From UBA920 sp038257015 (GTDB lineage: Bacteria > Patescibacteriota > Doudnabacteria > UBA920), in contig JBBSJS010000003.1 in NCBI GenBank assembly GCA_038257015.1, positions 1 through 45,022 on the forward strand: a stretch of 45,022 nt of DNA, given 5' to 3'. The position numbers were made by a program, and so were the translations under genes. A model generated the notes under the pieces. That model was not told the DNA's origin. It worked only from the letters and a program-made list of their open reading frames with translations, and searched no databases. Shown in pieces: positions 1-8,201 of the stretch (within the stretch, counting starts at the first letter, position 1; each line of letters opens with the position of its first letter).

Positions 1-264
1 ATGGGCGCTAAAGTTAATAGCAAGATGGGTAGTATTTTCGATGAACTTAAAAAAGGTGATGTCGTAGAAATTTTAAAAAGTAAAAATGCCGCCACTCCCT
101 CTCGTGACTGGTTAGCCGCCGCCAAAACTAGCAACGCCCGTGCTCAAATTCGAAAATATTTACTTGAACACGATAAGGGAATATTCCAGCGCATTAGTGA
201 AATCAAACTACAAGATTTAAGTAATCGTTTGCCCGACTTACCAAAGTTCTTTCGCAAAAAATAA
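1..264 (+). CDS. relA: RelA/SpoT (p)ppGpp synthetase, C-terminal fragment
   Basis: This is the 3' end of a bifunctional or monofunctional alarmone synthetase, the stringent-response enzyme that makes or degrades (p)ppGpp. The gene starts before the window, and the ATG at base 1 is internal. The visible 87 residues are the end of the TGS domain: GAKVN, then GDVVEIL, SKNAATPSRDWL and a TSNARAQIRKYL helix, the usual order in RSH proteins. The chain stops soon after this helix at PKFFRKK, so the ACT/RRM and zinc-finger regulatory domains of long RSH proteins are absent. This suggests a shortened regulatory C-terminus. The stop codon lies in the first bases of a terminator hairpin. Confidence 0.85.
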   Translation: MGAKVNSKMGSIFDELKKGDVVEILKSKNAATPSRDWLAAAKTSNARAQIRKYLLEHDKGIFQRISEIKLQDLSNRLPDLPKFFRKK

Positions 265-288
265 AACAGCCTACTTGAGGCTGTTTTA
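262..288 (+). terminator. Rho-independent terminator after relA
   Basis: An 11-bp perfect stem (TAAAACAGCCT with AGGCTGTTTTA) and a 5-base loop overlap the relA stop codon. The arm ends in T-rich sequence. It may also act for the convergent ndk gene. Confidence 0.8.
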
Positions 289-295
289 TAATCTG

Positions 296-802
296 CTATT
301 TGTTTAAAGTATGTTTGGTATAAACTGGGTCGTGTTGAATTAACTCTCCTTCATCAAACCACACAGCGACTTCTACTTTCGCTTCATCCACACTTGAAGA
401 GCCATGAATTAGGTTATACATCTTGTTACTTTCACTAGCATCAACATGCTTGAAAGAAGTGTGTGCGTAATCTCCGCGAATAGTTCCTGGAGCAGCTGCC
501 TTAGGCTCGGTACCACCAATCATCTTGCGCACTAGCTCAATAGATTCAATACCTTCTAACACCATCGCTACGATTGGTCCTGAAGTTAACATATCAACCA
601 TAGCTTTACGGACATGCTCTCCACGACGGATAGCCAAATCTTCGGTGTAATGATTTAATGCATGAGTTTCCGTTGGTTGCATCATTTTCATACCAACTAG
701 TTTGAGCCCTACTTTTTCAAAGCGTTGAGTAATTTCTCCAATTAGACCGCGTTCGATTGCATCTGGTTTTAACAAAACCAAAGTTCTTTCAATAGTTTCC
801 AT
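296..802 (-). CDS. ndk: nucleoside diphosphate kinase
   Basis: Transfers the gamma phosphate of ATP to other NDPs through a phospho-histidine, balancing the NTP and dNTP pools. The N-terminus TLVLLKPDAIERGLIG carries the conserved Lys (K12). The active-site histidine is H133 in NLIHGSSS, followed by the conserved VAVWF strand. At 168 aa it is longer than the usual 130-150 aa: there is an extra stretch around residues 55-70 and a C-terminal extension after WFDEGEL. No SD precedes the ATG. It lies downstream of the cyclophilin and comEC genes on the same strand, with 21 bases before it, so co-transcription is likely. Confidence 0.95.
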   Translation of the reverse strand: METIERTLVLLKPDAIERGLIGEITQRFEKVGLKLVGMKMMQPTETHALNHYTEDLAIRRGEHVRKAMVDMLTSGPIVAMVLEGIESIELVRKMIGGTEPKAAAPGTIRGDYAHTSFKHVDASESNKMYNLIHGSSSVDEAKVEVAVWFDEGELIQHDPVYTKHTLNK

Positions 803-823
803 AAATTAGTTTAAGGATTAATT

Positions 824-1543
824 TTATTCTTTTGAAGCAACTGCTTTAGTAATTACCACAGGAGTAGTAGGTGCACCATCTGAGCCACCAAAAGGACCAG
901 GGGTAATTTCCACTAAGCCAATCTTTTCGGCAACATCCATACCGGAAACCACTTGACCGAAAACTGTATACTCACCATCAAGCTGAGCGATGTCTTCCAG
1001 CGCGATATAAAATTGGCTACCAGAAGATTCTTTATTTGGATTAACTTGATCGCCAAGCCTAGCCATAGCTACCGCACCTTTAGTGTGTAGTAAACCAATT
1101 TCAGCCGGTACTGTGTAACCAGGCCCACCACTGCCGTTACCAGCTGGGTCACCACCTTGAATCACAAAACCGCGAGCGACTCTATGAAAAGTTAGACAAT
1201 CATAGAAACCACCTTGCACTAATTTTAGGAAATTTTCCGAAGTAACCGGAGCTTGTGCTTTGTTAAGTTCTATTTTAATATCGCCAAAGTTTTCTACAGA
1301 AAGCGTGACGAAGTTATTGGTTAAGTCTGCGGTAAGATTGTTCATAGTTTCGTTATTAAATGTTCGTTGGCAGGTTGATGAAGTATTAGTGTTATTTTCC
1401 ACTGGAGTCATCGGCTCTTTGGTTTGTGAATTAGAATTGGCTAAATTTTCAGTGGTTGAATCGCGACTACTTGCATACCAGACCACCCCTACTAATAACA
1501 CTGCAGCCACTAATACAATTGCAAAAATTTTATTATTGTTCAT
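824..1543 (-). CDS. membrane-anchored cyclophilin-type peptidyl-prolyl isomerase
   Basis: Cyclophilin PPIases catalyse cis-trans isomerisation of X-Pro bonds. Residues 5-25 form one hydrophobic helix with no lipobox cysteine, followed by an Asn/Thr/Ser-rich linker to about residue 75. This predicts a domain held outside the cytoplasmic membrane, where it would assist folding of secreted proteins. The cyclophilin core follows with FHRVARGFVIQGGDP (catalytic Arg region), GSQFYIAL and the LDGEYTVFGQV strand. Length is 239 aa. It lies 16 bases after the comEC stop, so the two probably form one transcript. There is no clear SD. The family assignment is firm; the extracytoplasmic location is inferred from the anchor. 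Confidence 0.93.
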   Translation of the reverse strand: MNNNKIFAIVLVAAVLLVGVVWYASSRDSTTENLANSNSQTKEPMTPVENNTNTSSTCQRTFNNETMNNLTADLTNNFVTLSVENFGDIKIELNKAQAPVTSENFLKLVQGGFYDCLTFHRVARGFVIQGGDPAGNGSGGPGYTVPAEIGLLHTKGAVAMARLGDQVNPNKESSGSQFYIALEDIAQLDGEYTVFGQVVSGMDVAEKIGLVEITPGPFGGSDGAPTTPVVITKAVASKE

Positions 1544-1559
1544 ATATCTTTCGTTGAAT

Positions 1560-3008
1560 TTACTTTACTTTAGCATAGTTCGCGCCGGTTTTCAAATCAT
1601 TTTTTACCGATAAATGAATGTCGTCAAACTTAATGAAACAGATTAAGAGGAGAAATAAATAATACAAGACTACTTCTTGCCAACCAATTTGGATTGAAAT
1701 ACTACTAATTGGCAGTGACGCAAATTTTTCGGCAGTCGTAATCATAATTGATACCAATAATTCGGCCACAATTGAGAATATTGTCCCAACTAACGGGAGC
1801 AAGCCCAAAGCGCCAAACAACATCACCCATGGCACGAGCGGAAGCAACATAATATTTACAGGAAATGCACTCAAGCTAAATGCTTGAAAATGAAATGCTA
1901 TTAACGGAGCAGTAAAAATTATTGCACCGATTGTGGAACGTGCGATGTCGGCAATGCCTAGCTTGATCTCATCGCTCGTATCCTCTTTCCAACGAAACAC
2001 CACAAACAATCCTGTTGTTGCAGCTATGCTTAGTTGAAAACCAATGTCCCAGAAAACTATCAAGGGATTATGTACTGCCATTAGTCCCGCGGTCCATACC
2101 AACGCATGCACGCCAGCATACAGTCGACCCGACAAGTAAGCGTAAACCATAAGTAACGCCATAATCGCTGCTCTGACCACCGAAGCGGTCGCGCCAGTAA
2201 TCAAAGCAAAGCTTATCACAGTAGCAATGGTAAGATAGCCAGTGCGCCTACGGCCTAAATACCACGCTAAGCCACCACAAGAAACAGCAATAATTGTCAT
2301 ATTAAAACCTGACACTGCCACAATATGAGTCATCCCGACTCTGCGAAACACTTCTTCAAGCTCATCGGAAATGGTTTTTCTATAACCTATTAACATACCC
2401 ATAATTAAACTGCCCACATCTCCGCTGTAAACTGTTTGAGAATGTTTAATTAGCGTGACTTTAAAATCCATCAACACACTATATATACCAGGCTGAGATC
2501 TTTCGATTACAATAATGCGCGGGCTTTTTAGTTGGGCGAAAATATTATGTCGCTTCAGGTAACTAACATAGTCGAACTCACTAAAGTTTTCTGATTGGGT
2601 AACTTTACCTCGCACCCAAACTCTGTCCCCTTTTTTCACATCAATAGGAAAATATGAACTGGCTAACAAAAATTGCTTTTGACCATCGGGAAGTAAAACG
2701 ATTTGCTGTCCATTGGAAACTGGCTCAGGAGTTTTTGCGATTACCGCTTCAGTATCGATATCATGATTAAAAGAATTTTGATATTCATTTGTTGGGAAAA
2801 ACATTCCAACGTAGATATAGCCGATAGTCAAACCCATCAATAAAACTGCCAATATTCTGACTGCTGGAATATATAGACTTAACAGAAAACTTACCAAGCT
2901 AAAGATTAGGCAAAAGAATAATAAGTTTTGTTGAGATGAAAAGACAGAGCCCAACAAGACCCCTGTTAAAAATCCTAACCACAACCACAACATAAACTTT
3001 GCAACCAT
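1560..3008 (-). CDS. comEC: ComEC/Rec2 DNA-uptake channel, short form
   Basis: ComEC is the inner-membrane channel that passes single-stranded DNA into the cell during natural transformation. The 482-aa protein begins with hydrophobic helices and a soluble DUF4131/OB-like region (about residues 70-165). A polytopic Competence domain follows, with the hallmark HIVAVSGFNMTI and later helices. It ends after the membrane domain: the C-terminal metallo-beta-lactamase nuclease domain of Bacillus-type ComEC is missing, as in many CPR genomes. Together with dprA at 21081 it points to DNA uptake. A TATTAT box six bases before the ATG suggests a leaderless transcript. Confidence 0.9.
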   Translation of the reverse strand: MVAKFMLWLWLGFLTGVLLGSVFSSQQNLLFFCLIFSLVSFLLSLYIPAVRILAVLLMGLTIGYIYVGMFFPTNEYQNSFNHDIDTEAVIAKTPEPVSNGQQIVLLPDGQKQFLLASSYFPIDVKKGDRVWVRGKVTQSENFSEFDYVSYLKRHNIFAQLKSPRIIVIERSQPGIYSVLMDFKVTLIKHSQTVYSGDVGSLIMGMLIGYRKTISDELEEVFRRVGMTHIVAVSGFNMTIIAVSCGGLAWYLGRRRTGYLTIATVISFALITGATASVVRAAIMALLMVYAYLSGRLYAGVHALVWTAGLMAVHNPLIVFWDIGFQLSIAATTGLFVVFRWKEDTSDEIKLGIADIARSTIGAIIFTAPLIAFHFQAFSLSAFPVNIMLLPLVPWVMLFGALGLLPLVGTIFSIVAELLVSIMITTAEKFASLPISSISIQIGWQEVVLYYLFLLLICFIKFDDIHLSVKNDLKTGANYAKVK

Positions 3009-3020
3009 GAGTTTATAATA
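3009..3020 (-). promoter_or_regulatory. putative leaderless -10 box of comEC
   Basis: On the minus strand TATTAT (3015-3020) is followed by six bases and then the comEC ATG. This places the expected transcription start at the start codon. No SD is present. Confidence 0.55.
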
Positions 3021-3035
3021 ACTGGTTGCTAATCA

Positions 3036-3084
3036 AGAAATAATAAAACCTGTCGTAATAATTTGGACAGGTTTTATTATTTCT
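3036..3084 (-). terminator. terminator of hisS
   Basis: A 19-bp perfect inverted repeat (3036-3054 with 3066-3084) with an 11-base loop directly abuts the hisS stop codon. The distal arm ends in a T-rich stretch on the minus strand. Confidence 0.75.
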
Positions 3085-4302
3085 TTATATTTTTTTGAAG
3101 AATTCTACGAGCTGGTCCAAAGAAAGTTCTTGTTGTTCGCGAGTTTGTAAATTCTTTACCAAAACTTTTCCGCTACTCTTCTCTTCTTCTCCTAACAAAA
3201 TTGCGAAAGGAATATTTTTACTTTCTGCATACTTGAACTGTTTTTCAATTTTTGCAGGCGAATAATACAATTCCGTATTGATATTTGAAGCGCGGAGCAT
3301 TCCACAAACTTCAGCATATTTTGTATTTAAGCTTTCAGATAAATTAAAGACCATTGCTTGGATAGGTTTTATCTCAGGAACCAAATTCAGTTCGTACAGG
3401 GCACCGAGTAGTCTATCAATGCCAATACTTCCGCCGACAGCCGACAATGATTTATCAGAATATTGATCAACTAAATTATCATAACGACCACCGCTACACA
3501 CGCTTCCGTACTCAGGTTTTGCATTTACATAGATCTCAAAAACTGTGCCGGTGTAATAATCTAATCCTCGAGCAATTGAAGGATCAAATTCTACTGAACC
3601 TTTTATACCAAAGCTAGAAATTAAATTAATTAGCTTAGCGATATTTTCAGGGATATTATTAGAACCATCAGCAATTAAACTTTTTACGGTTTCAATCTCT
3701 CCAGGTGGGACTTGATTACTTTTCATTTCTTCTACAATACCTTCGAGACCAATTTTATCAATTTTATCTAGCGCTCGAATCGCAGGTGCAGATAAATCTT
3801 TTAGCACCGCTCTGTCGTTTAACCGGACTTTATAATCAGTAATACCGAGAGATTCTAAAGCCTGACACACACAGGCGATGGTTTCCGCATCAGCCAAGGG
3901 TGAATCTGTGCCCACAGTATCGATATCACACTGATAGAACTCTCGCAGGCGACCTTTTTGAGGATTATCAGCACGCCATACTGGCGCAATCTGGTAACGC
4001 TTAAAAGGCAATATTAATTGTCCTTGATTCTGAGCCACGTACCTAGCCAAAGGCACCGTAAGATCATAGCGCATTGCAACTTCTCTATCCCCTTTGTCAA
4101 CAAAGTTATAAATTAATTTTTCATCTTCTCCGTATTTTCCCATCAAAATGTCTTTGTATTCCAGGACTGGAGTAGACAATGGTAAAAAACCAAAACGCTC
4201 AAATACTGATTGTATTTTTGAGAACATGTTCTGGCGAGCTAATTGTTCTGATGGTCCGTAATCACGGAAGCCTTTTAAGATACGAGGTTCTATTTTTGAC
4301 AT
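3085..4302 (-). CDS. hisS: histidyl-tRNA synthetase, catalytically complete copy
   Basis: Class II synthetase that charges tRNA-His. All catalytic elements are visible in the 405 residues: RYDLTVPLARYV (79-89), motif 2 RADNPQKGRLREFYQ (110-124) and the histidine-binding loop RGLDYYTG (245-252). A GGRYDNLV stretch and an anticodon-binding domain follow. The wording RYDLTVPLARY with KRYQI and REFYQCD resembles the eukaryotic/archaeal HisRS branch more than the E. coli type; this is my reading of motifs, not a tree. TATAAT sits six bases before the ATG, and no SD is seen. A second, degenerate HisRS-like gene is at 12170-13456. Confidence 0.95.
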   Translation of the reverse strand: MSKIEPRILKGFRDYGPSEQLARQNMFSKIQSVFERFGFLPLSTPVLEYKDILMGKYGEDEKLIYNFVDKGDREVAMRYDLTVPLARYVAQNQGQLILPFKRYQIAPVWRADNPQKGRLREFYQCDIDTVGTDSPLADAETIACVCQALESLGITDYKVRLNDRAVLKDLSAPAIRALDKIDKIGLEGIVEEMKSNQVPPGEIETVKSLIADGSNNIPENIAKLINLISSFGIKGSVEFDPSIARGLDYYTGTVFEIYVNAKPEYGSVCSGGRYDNLVDQYSDKSLSAVGGSIGIDRLLGALYELNLVPEIKPIQAMVFNLSESLNTKYAEVCGMLRASNINTELYYSPAKIEKQFKYAESKNIPFAILLGEEEKSSGKVLVKNLQTREQQELSLDQLVEFFKKI

Positions 4303-4314
4303 GCCTTTATTATA
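4303..4314 (-). promoter_or_regulatory. leaderless -10 box of hisS
   Basis: Consensus TATAAT at 4309-4314 (minus strand) is followed by six bases (AAAGGC) and then the ATG. Initiation is expected at or next to the A of the start codon. Confidence 0.65.
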
Positions 4315-4330
4315 CCTTTGCTGAAGAAAA

Positions 4331-4367
4331 TAAAAAAGCCGTCTACTGTGTAACAGTTATGACGGCT
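4331..4367 (-). terminator. terminator of the 4377-5045 gene
   Basis: An AGCCGTC/GACGGCT stem is followed by a run of T on the minus strand, about 10 bases downstream of the stop codon. Confidence 0.75.
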
Positions 4368-4376
4368 GTATGATGC

Positions 4377-5045
4377 TCAGTTGTTCTGATGATTGTCTCG
4401 CCAAGGATAAGCTTGGTTCAAATCAATTTCTTGACGGGCAGGCAAGGTCGATTCATCCATCATCGCTATAACTACACACTCAGCGATCAAGCCTTCGTTA
4501 CCGTCGGGCACAAGCTCAGATTCTTCTGGCAACGGCTCGATGCTATCTAGTAAAGTACTGTGTATGAAGTTACCAGTTTCAAAAGGTAGTTTTTCGGTTA
4601 TCTCTCCCATCAAAGCGCTTACTTGAACTTTTGAATACAAAACTTCGAAACGGCATGTCGGTGAGATTTCGATATACACAACACTACTGGAGAAAAAGTA
4701 AATATAACTCATCGGATTGTCTTCCAGTAGTGGCTTAGATTTTCTAAGTACGCTTTGAGCTGTTTTCAGTTTTTGTTCTGATTGCAAACCTTGGTAGATA
4801 AGCACAGCTGCCATTCCTAAAATGGTTGTACCTGTTGTTTGGGATTGTTCAGGTAGGTTGGAATTTCGTAACTTTTGCAAACACTGATCAGGCTCATACC
4901 AGTTGAAGGTATTTCGATGAGCGAGGATCTCTGTAGCTAGAAAAGCTTGGTCGTATCCAATAACTAAAACTGCGTCAGTTTCATCTTGAATGTAAGCTAG
5001 TCCAATCTTAGAACCAGCATAATCAATCACCCTTACTTCGTTCAT
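4377..5045 (-). CDS. orphan protein of unknown function, 222 aa
   Basis: I do not recognise this protein. It has no signal peptide or obvious membrane helix and should be cytoplasmic. The N-terminal part alternates short beta-like segments (VRVIDYAGSKIGLAYI, AVLVIGY), the centre is helical (about 70-110), and the tail is acidic (EPLPEESELVPDGNEG) ending in AYPWRDN. The gene is monocistronic: a TTGACT/TAGACT promoter, an AGGAGG seven bases before the ATG, and a terminator just after the stop. Such a complete canonical unit contrasts with the SD-less core genes around it. It shares that layout with the genes at 5112, 17293, 20472, 23743 and 39325. ORF reality is well supported; function is unknown. 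Confidence 0.8.
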   Translation of the reverse strand: MNEVRVIDYAGSKIGLAYIQDETDAVLVIGYDQAFLATEILAHRNTFNWYEPDQCLQKLRNSNLPEQSQTTGTTILGMAAVLIYQGLQSEQKLKTAQSVLRKSKPLLEDNPMSYIYFFSSSVVYIEISPTCRFEVLYSKVQVSALMGEITEKLPFETGNFIHSTLLDSIEPLPEESELVPDGNEGLIAECVVIAMMDESTLPARQEIDLNQAYPWRDNHQNN

Positions 5046-5052
5046 ATAAACA

Positions 5053-5100
5053 CCTCCTAAATGTTTTGACTAGTCTACAACTTAAGTGCTATTTAGTCAA
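5053..5100 (-). promoter_or_regulatory. sigma70-type promoter and SD of the 4377-5045 gene
   Basis: TTGACT (5095-5100), a 17-base spacer and TAGACT (5072-5077) on the minus strand are followed by AGGAGG (5053-5058), seven bases before the ATG. Confidence 0.7.
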
Positions 5101-5101
5101 T

Positions 5102-5128
5102 AGAAAAGCCACTAACAATCGTAGTGGC
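5102..5128 (-). terminator. terminator overlapping the stop of the 5112-5513 gene
   Basis: A GCCACTA/TAGTGGC stem with a 7-base loop contains the TAG stop codon of the gene in one arm. TTTTCTATT follows on the minus strand. Confidence 0.7.
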
Positions 5129-5513
5129 CGCTCTGACTGGCATATTTTGAGTGTGCCGTCATAATTGGTTTAGTCTTCTTTGGATTGATTAGAGTTGCCT
5201 CGTTAATCAACCCTCTGCCCATGAAAAATACATATGGTAGAAAACTTTGCAGGCTATCTATAGAGCCTATGATGTGAGCCCAAAAGAAATAACCATCCCC
5301 AATGTTTAGAGCTAAAAAGTAACAGTTATCATGAGTTGGCGCATCAAGGAAGATTACAAATTCATCATAATTGAGATCATGATTCCCTTCTTCCACACAG
5401 AAACTCGTTCTCACGGACGAATTTTCACAGAGAAAGTCGTAGAGGTCGTAATCAAAATCCCTGCCTTCGTTAGGCATGATATCGGATGGATCAAATGTAT
5501 TATCATCAAACAT
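5112..5513 (-). CDS. orphan acidic protein of unknown function, 133 aa
   Basis: Not recognised. The N-terminal third is very acidic (MFDDNTFDPSDIMPNEGRDFDYD). A middle with aromatic beta-like segments follows (EFVIFLDAPTHDNCYFLALNIGDGYFFWAHIIGS), and the end is SGHYDC. No signal peptide is seen. I chose the ATG at 5513 because AGGAGG (5520-5525) lies six bases upstream; the longer frame from a GTG at 5552 would bury this SD inside the gene. TATAAT precedes the SD by a short leader. The terminator overlaps the stop codon. It is an orphan unit of the same design as its neighbour at 4377. Confidence 0.75.
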   Translation of the reverse strand: MFDDNTFDPSDIMPNEGRDFDYDLYDFLCENSSVRTSFCVEEGNHDLNYDEFVIFLDAPTHDNCYFLALNIGDGYFFWAHIIGSIDSLQSFLPYVFFMGRGLINEATLINPKKTKPIMTAHSKYASQSGHYDC

Positions 5514-5555
5514 ACTCATCCTCCTACCTGTGTTGATAGGTGTATTATACACTAA

Positions 5556-5777
5556 CTAATCTGGAAGTTGTAAAACCTTCGTTTTTGAAGTGTGGCCTTT
5601 GATAATTTCAACTAATGAAGGGGCAACATCAAAGTATTCTGCGATGGCTTGAGTTATGGCCTTGTTAGCTTTACCATCGACGGCAGGCGAAGAAATATAG
5701 ACATCAAAAATTCCCGGCTCAGTTTCTGAGATCCGGGATTGCTTGCTGTTCGGGTGAGATTTTACAATAATTTTCAT
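5556..5777 (-). CDS. yggU: DUF167 (YggU) family protein
   Basis: A 73-aa member of the DUF167/YggU family, small cytoplasmic proteins of uncertain function. The family pattern is complete: an opening strand MKIIVKSHPNSKQSRI, the core VYISSPAVDGKANKAITQAIAEYF, then IIKGHTSKTKVLQL. I take the ATG at 5777 because the family starts there; a longer frame to 5816 would overlap the upstream DUF202 gene by 29 bases. Ten bases separate it from the DUF202 stop, so both are probably one transcript. No SD. Confidence 0.88.
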   Translation of the reverse strand: MKIIVKSHPNSKQSRISETEPGIFDVYISSPAVDGKANKAITQAIAEYFDVAPSLVEIIKGHTSKTKVLQLPD

Positions 5778-5787
5778 GAAGCCTAAC

Positions 5788-6144
5788 TTAGCGACGGCGG
5801 TAGAACACTGAAGCAAGTAGAGTTCGTGGTAGAGAGACTTTAGAAGACTCTACAACCTCTCCCTTGATTTCGTGCATAACTTTGTCGACTTGGCGATATT
5901 TATTGTAGCCATGAACTGCTAATACCCCACCGAAGAACACAAACGCCCAACCCAAGGATTGGAACATTGGTTCAGTGAAAAACTTAATCATAGTTGCACC
6001 AGCTGCTACCAATGTAAGAGAAGTTCTTACGTAAGACATGAAAGCTGTCTCATTGGTTAGCATAGTACGATCAATGGCTAAGTAGTCGCGTAAAATCAAA
6101 TGATCATGCTCGCGAATATAAGTTGAATATGGTTTTTCGGACAT
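5788..6144 (-). CDS. DUF202 small membrane protein
   Basis: 118 aa of the DUF202 (YidH-like) family. The conserved N-terminal LAIDRTMLTNETAFMSYVRTSLTL segment lies before two membrane helices (about 45-63 and 69-85), and the C-terminus is basic (SVFYRRR). The role of the family is unknown. It is divergent to the ABC exporter gene, with about 130 bases between start codons. No SD is seen. Confidence 0.85.
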   Translation of the reverse strand: MSEKPYSTYIREHDHLILRDYLAIDRTMLTNETAFMSYVRTSLTLVAAGATMIKFFTEPMFQSLGWAFVFFGGVLAVHGYNKYRQVDKVMHEIKGEVVESSKVSLPRTLLASVFYRRR

Positions 6145-6264
6145 TTATTTGTGTTTTTGTTTCAGATTTGTAAACTCTTTGTCTATTATAGCATAGTTTA
6201 CATAACTTGTCCAATAATTCTGCTGTATTTTAAGAATCAATTATGCATACAACATGAAAATCAG

Positions 6265-6276
6265 TATAATACCAAC
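6265..6276 (+). promoter_or_regulatory. leaderless -10 box of the ABC transporter
   Basis: TATAAT (6265-6270) is followed by six bases (ACCAAC) and the ATG at 6277. There is no room for an SD between them. Confidence 0.65.
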
Positions 6277-8058
6277 ATGGCAAGAAGATTTTTAGCTCCA
6301 AATGAGAAGATTACTAATTACTCGACTTGGAAATTAGTAACTGATACTTATCGATATATTAAGCCTTATAAGGGGCGTTTTTTTATTGGAACATTTTTGA
6401 AGCTAATTAGTGATATTATCAGCCTCTACCCTACTTATGCATTGGCGAGTTTAGTAACTGTAATTGGGGCAGGTAATCTTGCTGATAACTCAGATAGAAT
6501 TTGGCTATTCACCTTAACATGGATTGGCGCCACTCTCCTGGCTGAACTTATTGAATATTTTGCTAAAGTAAAAGTATTCAATGTTTCCAATAAAGTTGGC
6601 GTTGATGCAAGCCGAAAGTCTATCGCCCATATGTTCAACTTGGACATTGCCTGGCATGAGAAAGAAAATACTGGCAACAAGCTGAAAAGAATATCCAACG
6701 CGGCAAACGGTTTTAACAGGATAATCAAACTTTGGGTAAATAGTATTACCAAAATTTTCGTGAACATGTTTGGTGTGGCGGTGATAATTTATCAATTCGA
6801 TAGATTAATAGCCGGAATGTTTATAGTTTTCTTCATTGTGTATTTCCTTGTTACCAAGATAATTCTAAAAAGAGCCGCATTTGCTAGCCACGAAGTAAAC
6901 CTAGCTGCGGAAGAAATAACCGGACTGGAATACGAAGCGGTAAGCAATATCAGAAGCATCAAAATCATGTCCATGATTGGAACGCTAAACGACAGACTTA
7001 GATATTACTCAGATAAATTGTATGGCAAAGCTGAGAAGCAAGTTTTCTGGTTCATGACTCGTAATTCTGGTACTGAAGCCGTAGGCTTTATATTCAAAGG
7101 TGGAATTTTAATCTACATAATACAAGGCATCATTCAAGGTAGATTAGAGCTTGGTCTATTGGTCTTGTTTAACAGCTACTTTAATCGCATCTGGGATTCT
7201 ATTCAACAACTCACCAATGTAAGTGAAGATGTGCTAGTCACCCGATATGCAGTTTCAAGACTGAATGAAATTTTAGAAGAACCGGTACAAATTGATAATG
7301 AAGAAAGCAAATCCCCTTTCCCGAGTAACTGGAAAGTAATTGAATTGAAAGATGTAACTTTTGGTTACGGTGACAATGAAGTATTAAAAGGAATTTCGTT
7401 TACTATCAACCGTGGAGAAAAAGTTGGGGTGATTGGATTATCTGGTGCTGGGAAATCCACGCTGTTTAAACTTCTCTTGAAAGAGTATGAAAACTTTTCT
7501 GGTGATATCTTAATTGATGGAGTAAGAATCCAAGACATAAGCAAAAAAGATTATTTTAACCATGTCGCAGTAGTGCTTCAAGAAACCGAAGTGTTTAACT
7601 TCTCTCTTCGTGAAAATATTTACCTTGCCAGATCAGGGGCTTCAGATAAGGATACGGAGTTGCAAAGATCATTAGAGATTGCCCATGTCACCGATTACCT
7701 AAATAAATTACCAGAAGGTGTTGATACGGCAATAGGAGAAAAAGGTGTCCGTCTCTCAGGGGGCGAGAAACAGCGCTTAGGGATTGCCAGAGCTGTATTT
7801 AAGCAACCTCAGCTACTTCTGTTAGATGAAGCCACTTCACATCTAGACCTTGAGTCTGAAGAAAAAATTCAAGATTCTCTCCATCAATTCTTCCGCAGTG
7901 TAACTGCGGTAGTAATCGCTCATCGTCTTACAACAATCAAAGAAATGGATAAAATCTTGGTAATCGAGGAAGGTGAAGTAATTGAGTCTGGAAACTTCGC
8001 TGAGCTGACTACCAAGCGTGGCAGGTTTTATGAACTTTGGGAAAAGCAGAGGTTGTAA
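6277..8058 (+). CDS. ABC half-transporter (exporter type)
   Basis: An exporter half-transporter of 593 aa, expected to work as a dimer that uses ATP to move lipids, peptides or drugs outward. Residues 1-310 form a six-helix type I exporter membrane domain. The C-terminal ATPase shows Walker A GLSGAGKST, the signature LSGGEKQR, Walker B LLLLDEATSHLD and the H-loop VIAHRLTT. The upstream frame (6151-6276) looks untranslated: the ATG at 6277 follows a TATAAT box by six bases and begins MARRFLAPNEK, a plausible cytosolic start. Substrate cannot be inferred. A strong terminator follows. Confidence 0.92.
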   Translation: MARRFLAPNEKITNYSTWKLVTDTYRYIKPYKGRFFIGTFLKLISDIISLYPTYALASLVTVIGAGNLADNSDRIWLFTLTWIGATLLAELIEYFAKVKVFNVSNKVGVDASRKSIAHMFNLDIAWHEKENTGNKLKRISNAANGFNRIIKLWVNSITKIFVNMFGVAVIIYQFDRLIAGMFIVFFIVYFLVTKIILKRAAFASHEVNLAAEEITGLEYEAVSNIRSIKIMSMIGTLNDRLRYYSDKLYGKAEKQVFWFMTRNSGTEAVGFIFKGGILIYIIQGIIQGRLELGLLVLFNSYFNRIWDSIQQLTNVSEDVLVTRYAVSRLNEILEEPVQIDNEESKSPFPSNWKVIELKDVTFGYGDNEVLKGISFTINRGEKVGVIGLSGAGKSTLFKLLLKEYENFSGDILIDGVRIQDISKKDYFNHVAVVLQETEVFNFSLRENIYLARSGASDKDTELQRSLEIAHVTDYLNKLPEGVDTAIGEKGVRLSGGEKQRLGIARAVFKQPQLLLLDEATSHLDLESEEKIQDSLHQFFRSVTAVVIAHRLTTIKEMDKILVIEEGEVIESGNFAELTTKRGRFYELWEKQRL

Positions 8059-8098
8059 CAAAGACTCAGCGACCGACAAAGGGAGCTTTCTAAGACAT

Positions 8099-8128
8099 AA
8101 AAAACCATCGCTTTAGCGGTGGTTTTTT
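8099..8128 (+). terminator. terminator of the ABC transporter gene
   Basis: An AACCATCGC/GCGGTGGTT stem with a TTTA loop is followed by six T on the plus strand. Confidence 0.85.
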
Positions 8129-8149
8129 AATGGTGTTCACAAGGAAGTC

Positions 8150-8197
8150 AGGACTTAATAATCACCGCCTAGATATGGGCGGTGATTATTAAGTCCT
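8150..8197. repeat. 20-bp perfect inverted repeat after ftsZ
   Basis: Arms 8150-8169 and 8178-8197 are exact reverse complements (AGGACTTAATAATCACCGCC) around an 8-base loop, ending 4 bases before the ftsZ stop. Neither strand shows a long T run after it. It may be an ftsZ terminator or mRNA-stabilising hairpin, or a dispersed repeat. Confidence 0.8.
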
Positions 8198-8201
8198 GGT
8201 A

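Noticed and set aside
6151..6276. 42-residue N-terminal extension of the ABC transporter
   Set aside because: It contains the TATAAT box next to the better ATG at 6277 and encodes an unlikely Cys/Tyr/Ile-rich stretch.
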